Shown: positions 51,914 through 58,842 of the stretch, piece after piece | How the letters are laid out: each line of letters begins with the position of its first letter | Numbering within the stretch: the stretch's first letter is position 1 | Notes under the pieces: model-generated | Database searches by the model: none | Told to the model about the DNA's origin: nothing | Seen by the model: only the letters and a program-made list of their open reading frames with translations | Origin: Caulobacterales bacterium | GTDB lineage: Bacteria > Pseudomonadota > Alphaproteobacteria > Caulobacterales > Caulobacteraceae | NCBI GenBank assembly: GCA_947474395.1 | Contig: CANJID010000003.1 | Location: forward strand, 1 to 64,000 | DNA length: 64,000 nucleotides | Direction: 5' to 3' | Position numbers and translations under genes: made by a program

Positions 51914-52372
51914 TCAGCGGGCCTCGAACCCCTCGAGAACCTTGCCCGCCCAGCCCATGATGTCCTTGGAGCGGATCAGCCAGTTTCCGTCGACCTTGGC
52001 CACCACGTCGCGGATATGGCCGCACCAGTGCAGGTGCGGCGGCGCGGGCGGGTGGTTGATGGTGGCCCAGGCATAGGAGCGGACGACCCAATGGTCGGGG
52101 CGGCCTTCCGGATCGGCCTCGAACACGAACTGCGCCATCTGGTGCTGGTGGCCCGGGAAGTCCGGCCGGTCGTGGAACTTGCGGACAAGCTTGCGGACCT
52201 CCTCGCGTCCCTTGCGCACCTCCAGCCCGCCCTCGCGGGTCTCCTCGGTCGCCTCCGCGTCCTCGGTGAAGAGGGCGACATAGGCGTTGGTGTCGCCCGT
52301 ATCGAGCGCCCAGCTGTAGCGCGCGTAAAGCTCGTAGATCGCGACCCGGTCCTCGACGCTCGGCAGCACCAT
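51914..52372 (-). CDS. NTF2/SnoaL-like protein
   Basis: 152 residues from ATG 52372, preceded by AAGGGAGAG. The cone-shaped alpha+beta fold is indicated by VEDRVAIYELYARYSWALDTGDTNAYVALFTEDAEA at the N-terminus and WVVRSYAWATI followed by WLIRSKDIMGWAGK. Such proteins include isomerases, dehydratases, ring-hydroxylating dioxygenase small subunits and ligand binders. No neighbour shows which applies here. It is divergent from the MFS gene at 52516. Confidence 0.75.
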   Translation of the reverse strand: MVLPSVEDRVAIYELYARYSWALDTGDTNAYVALFTEDAEATEETREGGLEVRKGREEVRKLVRKFHDRPDFPGHQHQMAQFVFEADPEGRPDHWVVRSYAWATINHPPAPPHLHWCGHIRDVVAKVDGNWLIRSKDIMGWAGKVLEGFEAR

Positions 52373-52515
52373 CGGCTCTCCCTTTCGACGCCGGCGCCCA
52401 TGGGGACCGCGGCTCGCGACAGTTCTGGAAAATAAAATTGCCCCGCGCCAGCTTTCCTGGGTCTCATCCCAAGCGTGAGCGTGGATCGGATAGCGGGCGG
52501 GGGCGGCGCGACGGC

Positions 52516-53754
52516 ATGAGCGAACCGGCTGAAAGTCAGCGTTCTTCCGGCCGTTACCAGGTGATCCTGGTCTCGGTCCTGTGCCTGAATTTCGGCATCC
52601 TGTTCTTCGACCGGAACGCGCTGAATTTCCTGATGCCCTTCGTGCAGCCCGAACTGGGGCTGTCCTTCACCCAGGTGGGTCTCTTGGGATCGGCCCTGTC
52701 GCTCACCTGGGCGCTCGCGGCGATCTTCGTGTCCTGGCTCTCCGACAAGATCGGCAAGCGCAAGATCATCATCCTGGTCTCGACCCTGATCTTTTCGGTC
52801 TGCTCGGTCGTGTCCGGCCTCGCCTCGTCCTTCCTGCTCCTGCTGGGCGCCCGCCTTGTCATGGGCCTGTCCGAAGGCGGGGTCATGCCGATCAGCCACG
52901 CCATGGTCGCGGCCGAGGTCGCCCCCGAGCGGCGCGGCCTGGCCATGGGCGTCACCCAGAACCTCGGCTCCAGCCTGCTCGGCTCGACCGCGGCGCCCCT
53001 GATCCTGGTGTCTATCGCCATGGCGTTTGGATGGCGGCACGCCTTCTTCCTGGCCGCCGCGCCGGGCCTGCTGTCGGCCCTTCTCGTGATGCTGCTGGTG
53101 ATGGAGCGGGCGCCGCCGGTCCGCGACCCCGCCGTCCGGAAGGAGGAGGGTGCGCCGATCCTGCAGGTCATCCGGGAGAGGAACGTGCTGGTCTGCGCCA
53201 TCATCTCCGTGCTGCTGGTGTCCTATCTGGTGGTCTGCTGGGCCTTCATGCCCCTGATCCTGGTGCAATTTCGCGGCTACAGCACGGACACGGCGGCCCA
53301 GCTCATGGCCGTCCTCGGCGTGGCGTCGGCGCTCTCCAGCTTCCTGGTTCCGGGGCTGTCGGACTACATCGGCCGCAGGCTGGTGATGTTCCCGATCATC
53401 TTCCTCGGCGTCATCCTTCCCCTCGGCGCCCTCTATTTCCACGGCCCCGTGTGGGTGCTGATGGCGATCTTCTTCGCCGGCTGGTTCTTCAACGGGACCT
53501 TCCCGATGTTCATGGCCACCATCCCTTCGGAGTCGGTCAGCCCTTGGCACGCCGCCACGGCCATGGGCGTGGTCATGTCGGTGGGTGAGGTCCTGGGCGG
53601 AGTGCTGTCCCCGTCGCTGGTCGGCGCCCTGTCCGACCGCTTCGGCCTGCAGGCGCCCCTGTGGTTCCTGTTCGCCCTGGCGCTCTGCGCCGGGACCGCC
53701 GCCCTGTTCCTCAAGGAAACCGCGCCCCGCCTCGTGGCCCGGCGTCCGCAATAG
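52516..53754 (+). CDS. MFS transporter (ACS-type)
   Basis: 412 residues from ATG 52516. Twelve membrane helices are apparent. Motifs are NFGILFFDRNALNFLMPFV, ALAAIFVSWLSDKIGKRKIIIL, RLVMGLSEGGVMPISHAM and DYIGRRLVMFPIIFLG. The helix-1 motif FDRNALNF and the GLSEGG motif in helix 4 fit the anion:cation symporter-like branch, which moves organic acids. A TTG at 52438 would add 26 residues without a better ribosome site. Substrate unknown. Confidence 0.85.
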   Translation: MSEPAESQRSSGRYQVILVSVLCLNFGILFFDRNALNFLMPFVQPELGLSFTQVGLLGSALSLTWALAAIFVSWLSDKIGKRKIIILVSTLIFSVCSVVSGLASSFLLLLGARLVMGLSEGGVMPISHAMVAAEVAPERRGLAMGVTQNLGSSLLGSTAAPLILVSIAMAFGWRHAFFLAAAPGLLSALLVMLLVMERAPPVRDPAVRKEEGAPILQVIRERNVLVCAIISVLLVSYLVVCWAFMPLILVQFRGYSTDTAAQLMAVLGVASALSSFLVPGLSDYIGRRLVMFPIIFLGVILPLGALYFHGPVWVLMAIFFAGWFFNGTFPMFMATIPSESVSPWHAATAMGVVMSVGEVLGGVLSPSLVGALSDRFGLQAPLWFLFALALCAGTAALFLKETAPRLVARRPQ

Positions 53755-53843
53755 CTGGCCGGCTGAAGCCTTCGCGGTCAGCGAAACCGGCGTCTCCTCT
53801 TTAAGGCTGGGCCGGGCGTCGAAGCTTGCTAGGGTCCCGCCGG

Positions 53844-54182
53844 ATGATCGCCGACCTCGGTCAAGCTCTGGAGCGAACCCACGCCCTCCTGCCCTCGCTG
53901 CGGGAGCGGGCGGCGCGCGCGGAGGCGGAGCGATCCGTCTCCGCAGAGACCATCGCCGCTCTCAGCGAAGCCGAGCTTTTCCGTCTCAATGCGCCGCGCG
54001 CGTTCGGCGGCTCGGAGCTGGGCTTTGCGGCGCATGTGCGCGTGACGGCGGCCCTGGCGTCAGCCTGCGGCTCGACGGGTTGGCTCTACGGCGTCTTCGC
54101 CGGCCACAACTGGATCGTCGGCCTGCTCGAGCAGGCGGCGCAAGTCGAGGTGCTCGCCGATCCGACGATGCTCGCCTCTTCC
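53844..54182 (+). pseudogene. Acyl-CoA dehydrogenase-fold monooxygenase (HsaA-like), N-terminal fragment
   Basis: ATG 53844 follows AGGG. The product opens with LERTHALLPSLRERAARAEA, then VSAETIAALSEAELFRLNAP, then FGGSELGFAAHVRVTAALASACGSTGWLYGVFAGHNW. This is the N-terminal helical domain of flavin-dependent group D monooxygenases such as HsaA. After MLASS (about 54182) the similarity ends and the DNA becomes the antisense of a signal-peptide gene. About 113 of roughly 390 residues remain, without the flavin-binding middle and C-terminal domains. Confidence 0.7.
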
Positions 54183-54184
54183 AT

Positions 54185-54280
54185 GTTCCGGCTCGCCGCC
54201 AGTGCGCTTCCCACAGGCGCGGCCAGCAGGGCGGCGGCGAGAGCGCCGGCGAGGGCGCGTCTGAGGGGCGTGTCGCGCAT
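54185..54280 (-). pseudogene. Exported-protein gene, N-terminal fragment (signal peptide only)
   Basis: From ATG 54280, 9 bases after AAGGA, the leftward frame encodes MRDTPLRRALAGALAAALLA then APVGSALAAS. This is a good Sec signal peptide. It runs straight into the antisense of the HsaA-like fragment and cannot encode its own mature domain. Two 5' gene fragments thus face each other, as at 9165-9175. Confidence 0.5.
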
Positions 54281-54372
54281 GGGCAGTTTCCTTGTCCGGC
54301 GGCCACGATGGGTGGCGCGTTTTTCCGGGCGAGGCTACGGCCGCTTCCGCCCAAGCGAAAGAGCTCTGGTCC

Positions 54373-54404
54373 CGATGGTTGGAATTATCATTCCGACCAT
54401 CGGA
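54373..54404. terminator. Hairpin downstream of CoA-transferase gene
   Basis: CCGATGGTTGGAAT (54373-54386) and ATTCCGACCATCGG (54391-54404) pair over 14 positions with one G-T and a 4-base loop. It begins 11 bases after the stop of the leftward CoA-transferase. No T-tract follows, so it may be a weak terminator. Alternatively it could be an operator for the truncated leftward gene starting at 54280. Confidence 0.4.
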
Positions 54405-54414
54405 ACAGCCGCCG

Positions 54415-55641
54415 TCAGTTGGCGACCGCCTCCACCGCGACGCCGTCTGCGATCAGGCGCTGGATTTCGGTCTCGTCGTAGCCCGCGCGACGGAGCACCG
54501 CGGCTGTATGTTGGCCGAGACGGGGAGGGGGCCTGTCGATCCCGGGCCCTCCGTGGGCGAAGACGAAGCCGGCGTTCAGGACGTGGACGTCCTCGTTGGG
54601 CAAGCCAGGAATGTGGACCGGCAGCTTCAGCCCGCGGCTGTCGAGTTGAGGAAGGTCGCACGCCTGGCCCACGGTGCGCACCAGGCCGCAGGGCGCGCCG
54701 GCGCGGCTGAGGATCGCCTCCCATTCGTCCCCCGGCTTGCGGCGGAAGGTCTCGCGGAGCTCCGCGGTCAGGAGGGTCGAATATTCGGGGCGAGTCCGCG
54801 CTTCCAGGGTGGCGAAGCGCGGGTCCTCCTTGAGGTCGAGCCGCTCCATCGCCTTGCACAGGGACTCGAACTGGTTCTGCTGCACCACGCCGAGGGAAAT
54901 CATCGAGCCGTCGGCGGTCTCGAACATGCCGGCCGTCGGCTGGGCGCTGTAACCCGTGTTGCCGGTGCGCGGGGGCGTGCCCCCGGTGACGAGATAGGGC
55001 ACGGCCGCGCCGATCAGCAGCAGCACCGATGCATCCAGCATGGCCACGTCGATGTACTGGCCATCGCCGAACCGCTCGCGCTGCACGGTCGCCGCCAGGA
55101 TCGCGAGCGCCGCCAGGGTGCCGACATAGGTGTCGACCACCGGCACCCCGACGCGGCTCGGCGGATCATCCGGCTCGCCGTTGACGCTCATCATGCCGCT
55201 GGTCGCCTGGACCACATTGTCGATGGCGGGGTAGTCGCGCATGGGCCCGGCCTGGCCGTAGCCGGAGACCGAGCAGTAGATCAGCCGAGGGTTCAGCGCC
55301 TTGCAGGTTTCGTAGTCGAGGCCGAGCTTGGCCATCACGCCGGGGCGGAAGTTTTCCACCAGCACGTCCGCCTTGGCGATCAGCCGGCGGGCGACCTCCA
55401 GCCCGTCGGGGGCCTTCAGGTCGAGGGCGATGGACTCCTTGCCGGCGTTGGCCGCGATGAAGGCGGGGGACATGCCGTCATAGCGTCGGTCGGCCCCGTA
55501 GTTGCGGAACAGGTCCCCGCGGCCGGGGGCCTCGATCTTCACCACCTCGGCGCCCAACATGCGCAGGAAGTGGCTCGCGAACGGGCCCGCCATCACATGG
55601 CTGAAATCGACGACGAGAAGACCGTCAAGCGGTTGCGGCAT
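54415..55641 (-). CDS. CaiB/BaiF-family (class III) CoA-transferase
   Basis: 408 residues from ATG 55641. Family motifs are LLVVDFSHVMAGPFASHFLRMLGAEVVKIE, LIAKADVLVENFRPGVMAKLGLDYE and YCSVSGYGQAGPM. The catalytic Asp lies in GQYIDVAMLDASVLL. Class III CoA-transferases move CoA between carboxylic acids through an Asp-CoA thioester. It is divergent from the TRAP/CoA operon and probably works on the same acid family. A frame extended to 55809 crosses the promoter region and is not used. Confidence 0.9.
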   Translation of the reverse strand: MPQPLDGLLVVDFSHVMAGPFASHFLRMLGAEVVKIEAPGRGDLFRNYGADRRYDGMSPAFIAANAGKESIALDLKAPDGLEVARRLIAKADVLVENFRPGVMAKLGLDYETCKALNPRLIYCSVSGYGQAGPMRDYPAIDNVVQATSGMMSVNGEPDDPPSRVGVPVVDTYVGTLAALAILAATVQRERFGDGQYIDVAMLDASVLLLIGAAVPYLVTGGTPPRTGNTGYSAQPTAGMFETADGSMISLGVVQQNQFESLCKAMERLDLKEDPRFATLEARTRPEYSTLLTAELRETFRRKPGDEWEAILSRAGAPCGLVRTVGQACDLPQLDSRGLKLPVHIPGLPNEDVHVLNAGFVFAHGGPGIDRPPPRLGQHTAAVLRRAGYDETEIQRLIADGVAVEAVAN

Positions 55642-55780
55642 CACCAAATCCGTAACGGGGGAAGCCCCGGGCGGGGCGCTCAATAGACGGCATCGCAGAT
55701 TGTATGTAAACCCAACGAAATAGGGCGCGGAGCGATGGCTCCGGCACATGAATGGGGCCCAGGCCGACGCATTTAATTTC

Positions 55781-55800
55781 GATTCAAAATTGTTTGAATC
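55781..55800. promoter_or_regulatory. Perfect palindromic site in the divergent promoter, candidate MarR operator
   Basis: GATTCAAA (55781-55788) and TTTGAATC (55793-55800) are perfect 8-base inverted arms around ATTG. The site lies in the AT-rich middle of the 224-base spacer between the divergent CoA-transferase and the TRAP operon. MarR dimers bind dyads of this size, and the operon carries its own MarR gene (62558-63064). Confidence 0.55.
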
Positions 55801-55865
55801 ACAGATCAAGTTTCTCTAGGTTTTTCTACAAGGGCGCCGGGCAGAGCGCCAGGGAAACCCCAGGA

Positions 55866-56399
55866 ATGGACGAGACTCCTCAGGCCAGTGAAGGCGGGCT
55901 CAATCCCGAACCGACCGCCCCCGGCGGCATGGCGGGGATGTTGCTCAAGGGCTCGTTCATCACCGGCTCCGCCGCTCTGCTGGCGGCCATGTCGACCGAC
56001 TTCGTCGCCGTGATCTGCCGCCACCTGCACGTCTCCTTCATCGGCGCGATCGAGATCATCCAGGCCTGCGTGGTGCTGGCGATCTCGGCCAGCGTGATCG
56101 CGGTCACCCTGACAGGCGGCCATGCGGCGGTCCATCTGGTGACCGAGCGCCTGTCGCCCCGCTGGCAGGGCCGCCTGGCGCGGATATCCTATGGCCTGGG
56201 CTTCCTGGCGTTCGGCGCCCTCGCGGCGGGCGAGGCCTGGCTCTACTACGACACCCACGACTGGGACGAGCGCAGCGACCTGCTGGGCCTGCCGATCTGG
56301 CCCCTGCGGCTGATCTGGACCGTCAGCCTGTCCGTGGCGGCGGTGCTGTTCCTTCTGCGCACTCTGCGCGGCGCTCCGGCCAAGGAAGCGCGGCCATGA
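55866..56399 (+). CDS. TRAP transporter small permease (DctQ-type)
   Basis: 177 residues from ATG 55866. After a 20-residue polar leader there are four predicted membrane helices: FITGSAALLAAMSTDFVAVICR, AIEIIQACVVLAISASVIAVTL, ISYGLGFLAFGALAAGEAWL and LIWTVSLSVAAVLFLLRTL. The segment between helices 2 and 3 (GGHAAVHLVTERLSPRWQ) matches the GxHIxVxxLxxxLP region of DctQ proteins. It anchors the large permease of a periplasmic-binding-protein-dependent, Na+-driven acid importer. The stop overlaps the start of dctM (ATGA). Confidence 0.85.
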   Translation: MDETPQASEGGLNPEPTAPGGMAGMLLKGSFITGSAALLAAMSTDFVAVICRHLHVSFIGAIEIIQACVVLAISASVIAVTLTGGHAAVHLVTERLSPRWQGRLARISYGLGFLAFGALAAGEAWLYYDTHDWDERSDLLGLPIWPLRLIWTVSLSVAAVLFLLRTLRGAPAKEARP

Positions 56400-57700
56400 C
56401 GCCCGGCCTGATCGGCATCCTCGGGGTCCTCCTGCTGTTCGCCATGTTGAGCGGCGGCGTGCCCATCGCCGTCTCCCTGATCCTCGTGGGCCTCGGCGGC
56501 CTGGCGGTGCTGATCTCGCCGGAAGCGGCGGTGATCAAGGCGGCGGTGATCGGGTTCGACATCGCGGGGAAGTATGAGCTCGGGGTCCTGCCCCTATTCC
56601 TCTTGATGGCCCACGTCTGCTTCGCGGCAGGCGCCAGTCGAGACTTCTTCGACGCCGCCGCCAAATTCGTCGGCCACAAACGCGGCGGCCTCGCGCTCGC
56701 CTCCATCGCCGCCTGCGGCGGCTTCGGGGCGATCAGCGGCTCCAGCCTGGCCACCGTCGCCACCATCGGCCTCGTCGCCTACCCCGAGATGCGCAAGCAC
56801 GGCTATTCGCCGGCCCTGGCGACGGGCGCCGTGACCGCGGGGGGAAGCATCGGCTCGCTGGTGCCGCCGAGCGCGGCCCTGATCGTGTTCGGCATCCTCA
56901 CCGAGCAGTCCATCGGCAAGCTCTTCACCGCCGCCATCATCCCGGCCACGACCCAGGGCCTGTTCTACATGGCGGTCATCGCCATCCTGTGCGCCTTCAA
57001 GCCATCGCTCGGCCCCGGCCTGCCCCGCGCGCCCTGGCGCGAGCGCTTCGCCTCCCTCGTCCGCCTGTGGGACGTGACCCTGCTGATCTCGGTGGTGATC
57101 GGCGGCATAGCGGTCGGCTGGTTCTCGCCGACCGAGGCGGCCTCGGTGGGCGGGGTCGGCGCCCTGCTGCTCTGCGCCCGGCGCAAGCAGCTCTCCGTTC
57201 CCATGCTGCGCAAGGCCCTGACCAGCACGCTTCGAACCACGGGCATGATCTACGCCATCGTCATCGGCGCGATCACCTTCTCCGCCTTCATCGCCGCCAC
57301 CGGGGTCGCAGCCTCCCTGGCGGACGCCGTGGCCGGCGCCCACGCCGACAAGCTGACAGTGACCCTCGCCATCGTCGGGGTGGTGCTGGCGCTGGGCATG
57401 TTCCTGGACGGCCTCGCCCTGATGACCCTAACCGTGCCGATCTTCCTGCCGATCGTCACCCACGTCGGGATCGATCCGATCTTCTTCGGCATCCTCCTGG
57501 TGCGGGCCATGGAGATCGGCTTCGTGCACCCGCCGGTGGGGATGAACGTCTACGTCATGCACTCCATCGCCAAGGACGTGCCCCTGATGACCATCTTCAA
57601 GGGGGTGGTGCCGTTCCTGATCTCCGACCTCCTGCACGTCGCCCTGCTGGTCGCGGTTCCCGGCATGGCGCTCTTCCTTCCCAAGCTGCTGGGGGCGTGA
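56396..57700 (+). CDS. TRAP transporter large permease (DctM-type)
   Basis: 434 residues from ATG 56396, overlapping dctQ by four bases. Many membrane helices and DctM motifs are present: GGVPIAVSLILVGLGGLAV, LPLFLLMAHVCFAAGASRDFFDAA, GGFGAISGSSLATVATIG, MRKHGYSPALATGAVTAGGSIGSLVPPSAALIVFG, and the late HPPVGMNVYVMHSIAKDVP. It forms the translocation channel for an organic acid. The cognate DctP is encoded at the other end of the operon (63051 onwards). Confidence 0.92.
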   Translation: MTPGLIGILGVLLLFAMLSGGVPIAVSLILVGLGGLAVLISPEAAVIKAAVIGFDIAGKYELGVLPLFLLMAHVCFAAGASRDFFDAAAKFVGHKRGGLALASIAACGGFGAISGSSLATVATIGLVAYPEMRKHGYSPALATGAVTAGGSIGSLVPPSAALIVFGILTEQSIGKLFTAAIIPATTQGLFYMAVIAILCAFKPSLGPGLPRAPWRERFASLVRLWDVTLLISVVIGGIAVGWFSPTEAASVGGVGALLLCARRKQLSVPMLRKALTSTLRTTGMIYAIVIGAITFSAFIAATGVAASLADAVAGAHADKLTVTLAIVGVVLALGMFLDGLALMTLTVPIFLPIVTHVGIDPIFFGILLVRAMEIGFVHPPVGMNVYVMHSIAKDVPLMTIFKGVVPFLISDLLHVALLVAVPGMALFLPKLLGA

Positions 57701-57702
57701 TC

Positions 57703-58842
57703 ATGGCCGGGTGGGAAGCCTTGCGAGACGTTTATGCAGCGCCCGACGCCGCGGCCCGGGCGTGGAAGGCGGGGGGAGGGCGGGTCGCCGGCTACCTCGC
57801 CAACACCGCTCCGCGCGAACTGATGGCCGCCGCGGGGTTCTTCCCCCTCCAGCTCTCGGGCGTGGCCGGCGAGCCCACGCCGCTCGCGGACCGCTACATG
57901 GAGGACCTGTTCGACCCCATGGTCCGCTCGGTGTTCCAGCGCCTGCTGGCCGGGCACTACGACTTCCTCGATGTGCTGGTGCTCCCCCGTACCTCGGACT
58001 CCGTGCAACGGCTCTACTACTACCTGTCGGAAATGGACCGGGTGGGGGCGGCGCGCCTGCCTGAGGTGAGGCTCCTGGACCTGCTGCACACGCCCTGGTC
58101 CTCAAGCGCCGCCTATAACCTGGCCCGTATGGGCGAGCTCCGGGCCGCCCTTGAGCGTCTGGGCGGCAAGCCCGTCGCCGACGCCGCTCTCTCGGCCGAG
58201 ATCAAGGCCGCCAACAGCCGCCGGGCGTCCCTGCGCCGCCTCGCCGAGGCCCGCAGAACCCGCCCGCCCAGCCGGGGCGCCGAACAGGCCCTGCACGCCT
58301 TTTCCGCCTATCACCACATGGCCGGCGCCGACTTCGACGCCGCCATCGCCGCCGCCCTGCAGGCGCCCCCAGAGGCGTTCCCGGGGGCGCCCCGGGACGG
58401 CCCCCGCCTGGTCCTCAGCGGCAGCCCCCTCGACAATCCGGCCCTGCACCGCCTGGTCGAGAGCCTGGGCGCGGTCGTGGTGGGCGACCACCACCCCTGC
58501 GGCGAGCTGATGATCGGCACGGACGTCGCCGAGGCCGGCGATCCGATGGCCGCCTTGACCGAGCACTATCATCGGGGCGTCGCCTCCAGCCGCACCTTCC
58601 CCAGCCGGCCCGGCGAGCTGGTCGACTTCGCCCGCGCGGCCGGGGCGGACGGGGTGGTGTTCTACTTCCTAGCCGAGGAGGAGGCCCTGACCTGGGAATA
58701 TCCGGGCCAGAAGCGCGCCCTCGAGGCGGCCGGGATCGCGACCCTGGCCTTCACCATGCAGCCCTACCGCCTCGACGCCGAACCCCTCTCCGGCCCCCTG
58801 ACGGCCTTTATCGACGGCCTTCGGAGCGCCCGCCATGGCTGA
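57703..58842 (+). CDS. 2-hydroxyacyl-CoA dehydratase (HgdB/BcrC)-like subunit, cysteine-poor
   Basis: 379 residues from ATG 57703; GTG 57697 overlaps the dctM stop and is an alternative. The layout matches D-component subunits of 2-hydroxyacyl-CoA dehydratases and benzoyl-CoA reductases: GYLANTAPRELMAAAGFFPLQLSG, VLVLPRTSDSVQRLYYYLSE, GDHHPCGELMIGTD and YPGQKRALEAAGIATLAF. The Cys residues that hold the [4Fe-4S] cluster are mostly replaced. The CD motif is SD, and the late KxCDP position reads FLAEEEALTWEYP. Only one Cys (Cys266) remains. It may serve as a structural partner of the cysteine-retaining relative at 61225-62547. Overlaps the next gene by 8 bases. Confidence 0.72.
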   Translation: MAGWEALRDVYAAPDAAARAWKAGGGRVAGYLANTAPRELMAAAGFFPLQLSGVAGEPTPLADRYMEDLFDPMVRSVFQRLLAGHYDFLDVLVLPRTSDSVQRLYYYLSEMDRVGAARLPEVRLLDLLHTPWSSSAAYNLARMGELRAALERLGGKPVADAALSAEIKAANSRRASLRRLAEARRTRPPSRGAEQALHAFSAYHHMAGADFDAAIAAALQAPPEAFPGAPRDGPRLVLSGSPLDNPALHRLVESLGAVVVGDHHPCGELMIGTDVAEAGDPMAALTEHYHRGVASSRTFPSRPGELVDFARAAGADGVVFYFLAEEEALTWEYPGQKRALEAAGIATLAFTMQPYRLDAEPLSGPLTAFIDGLRSARHG

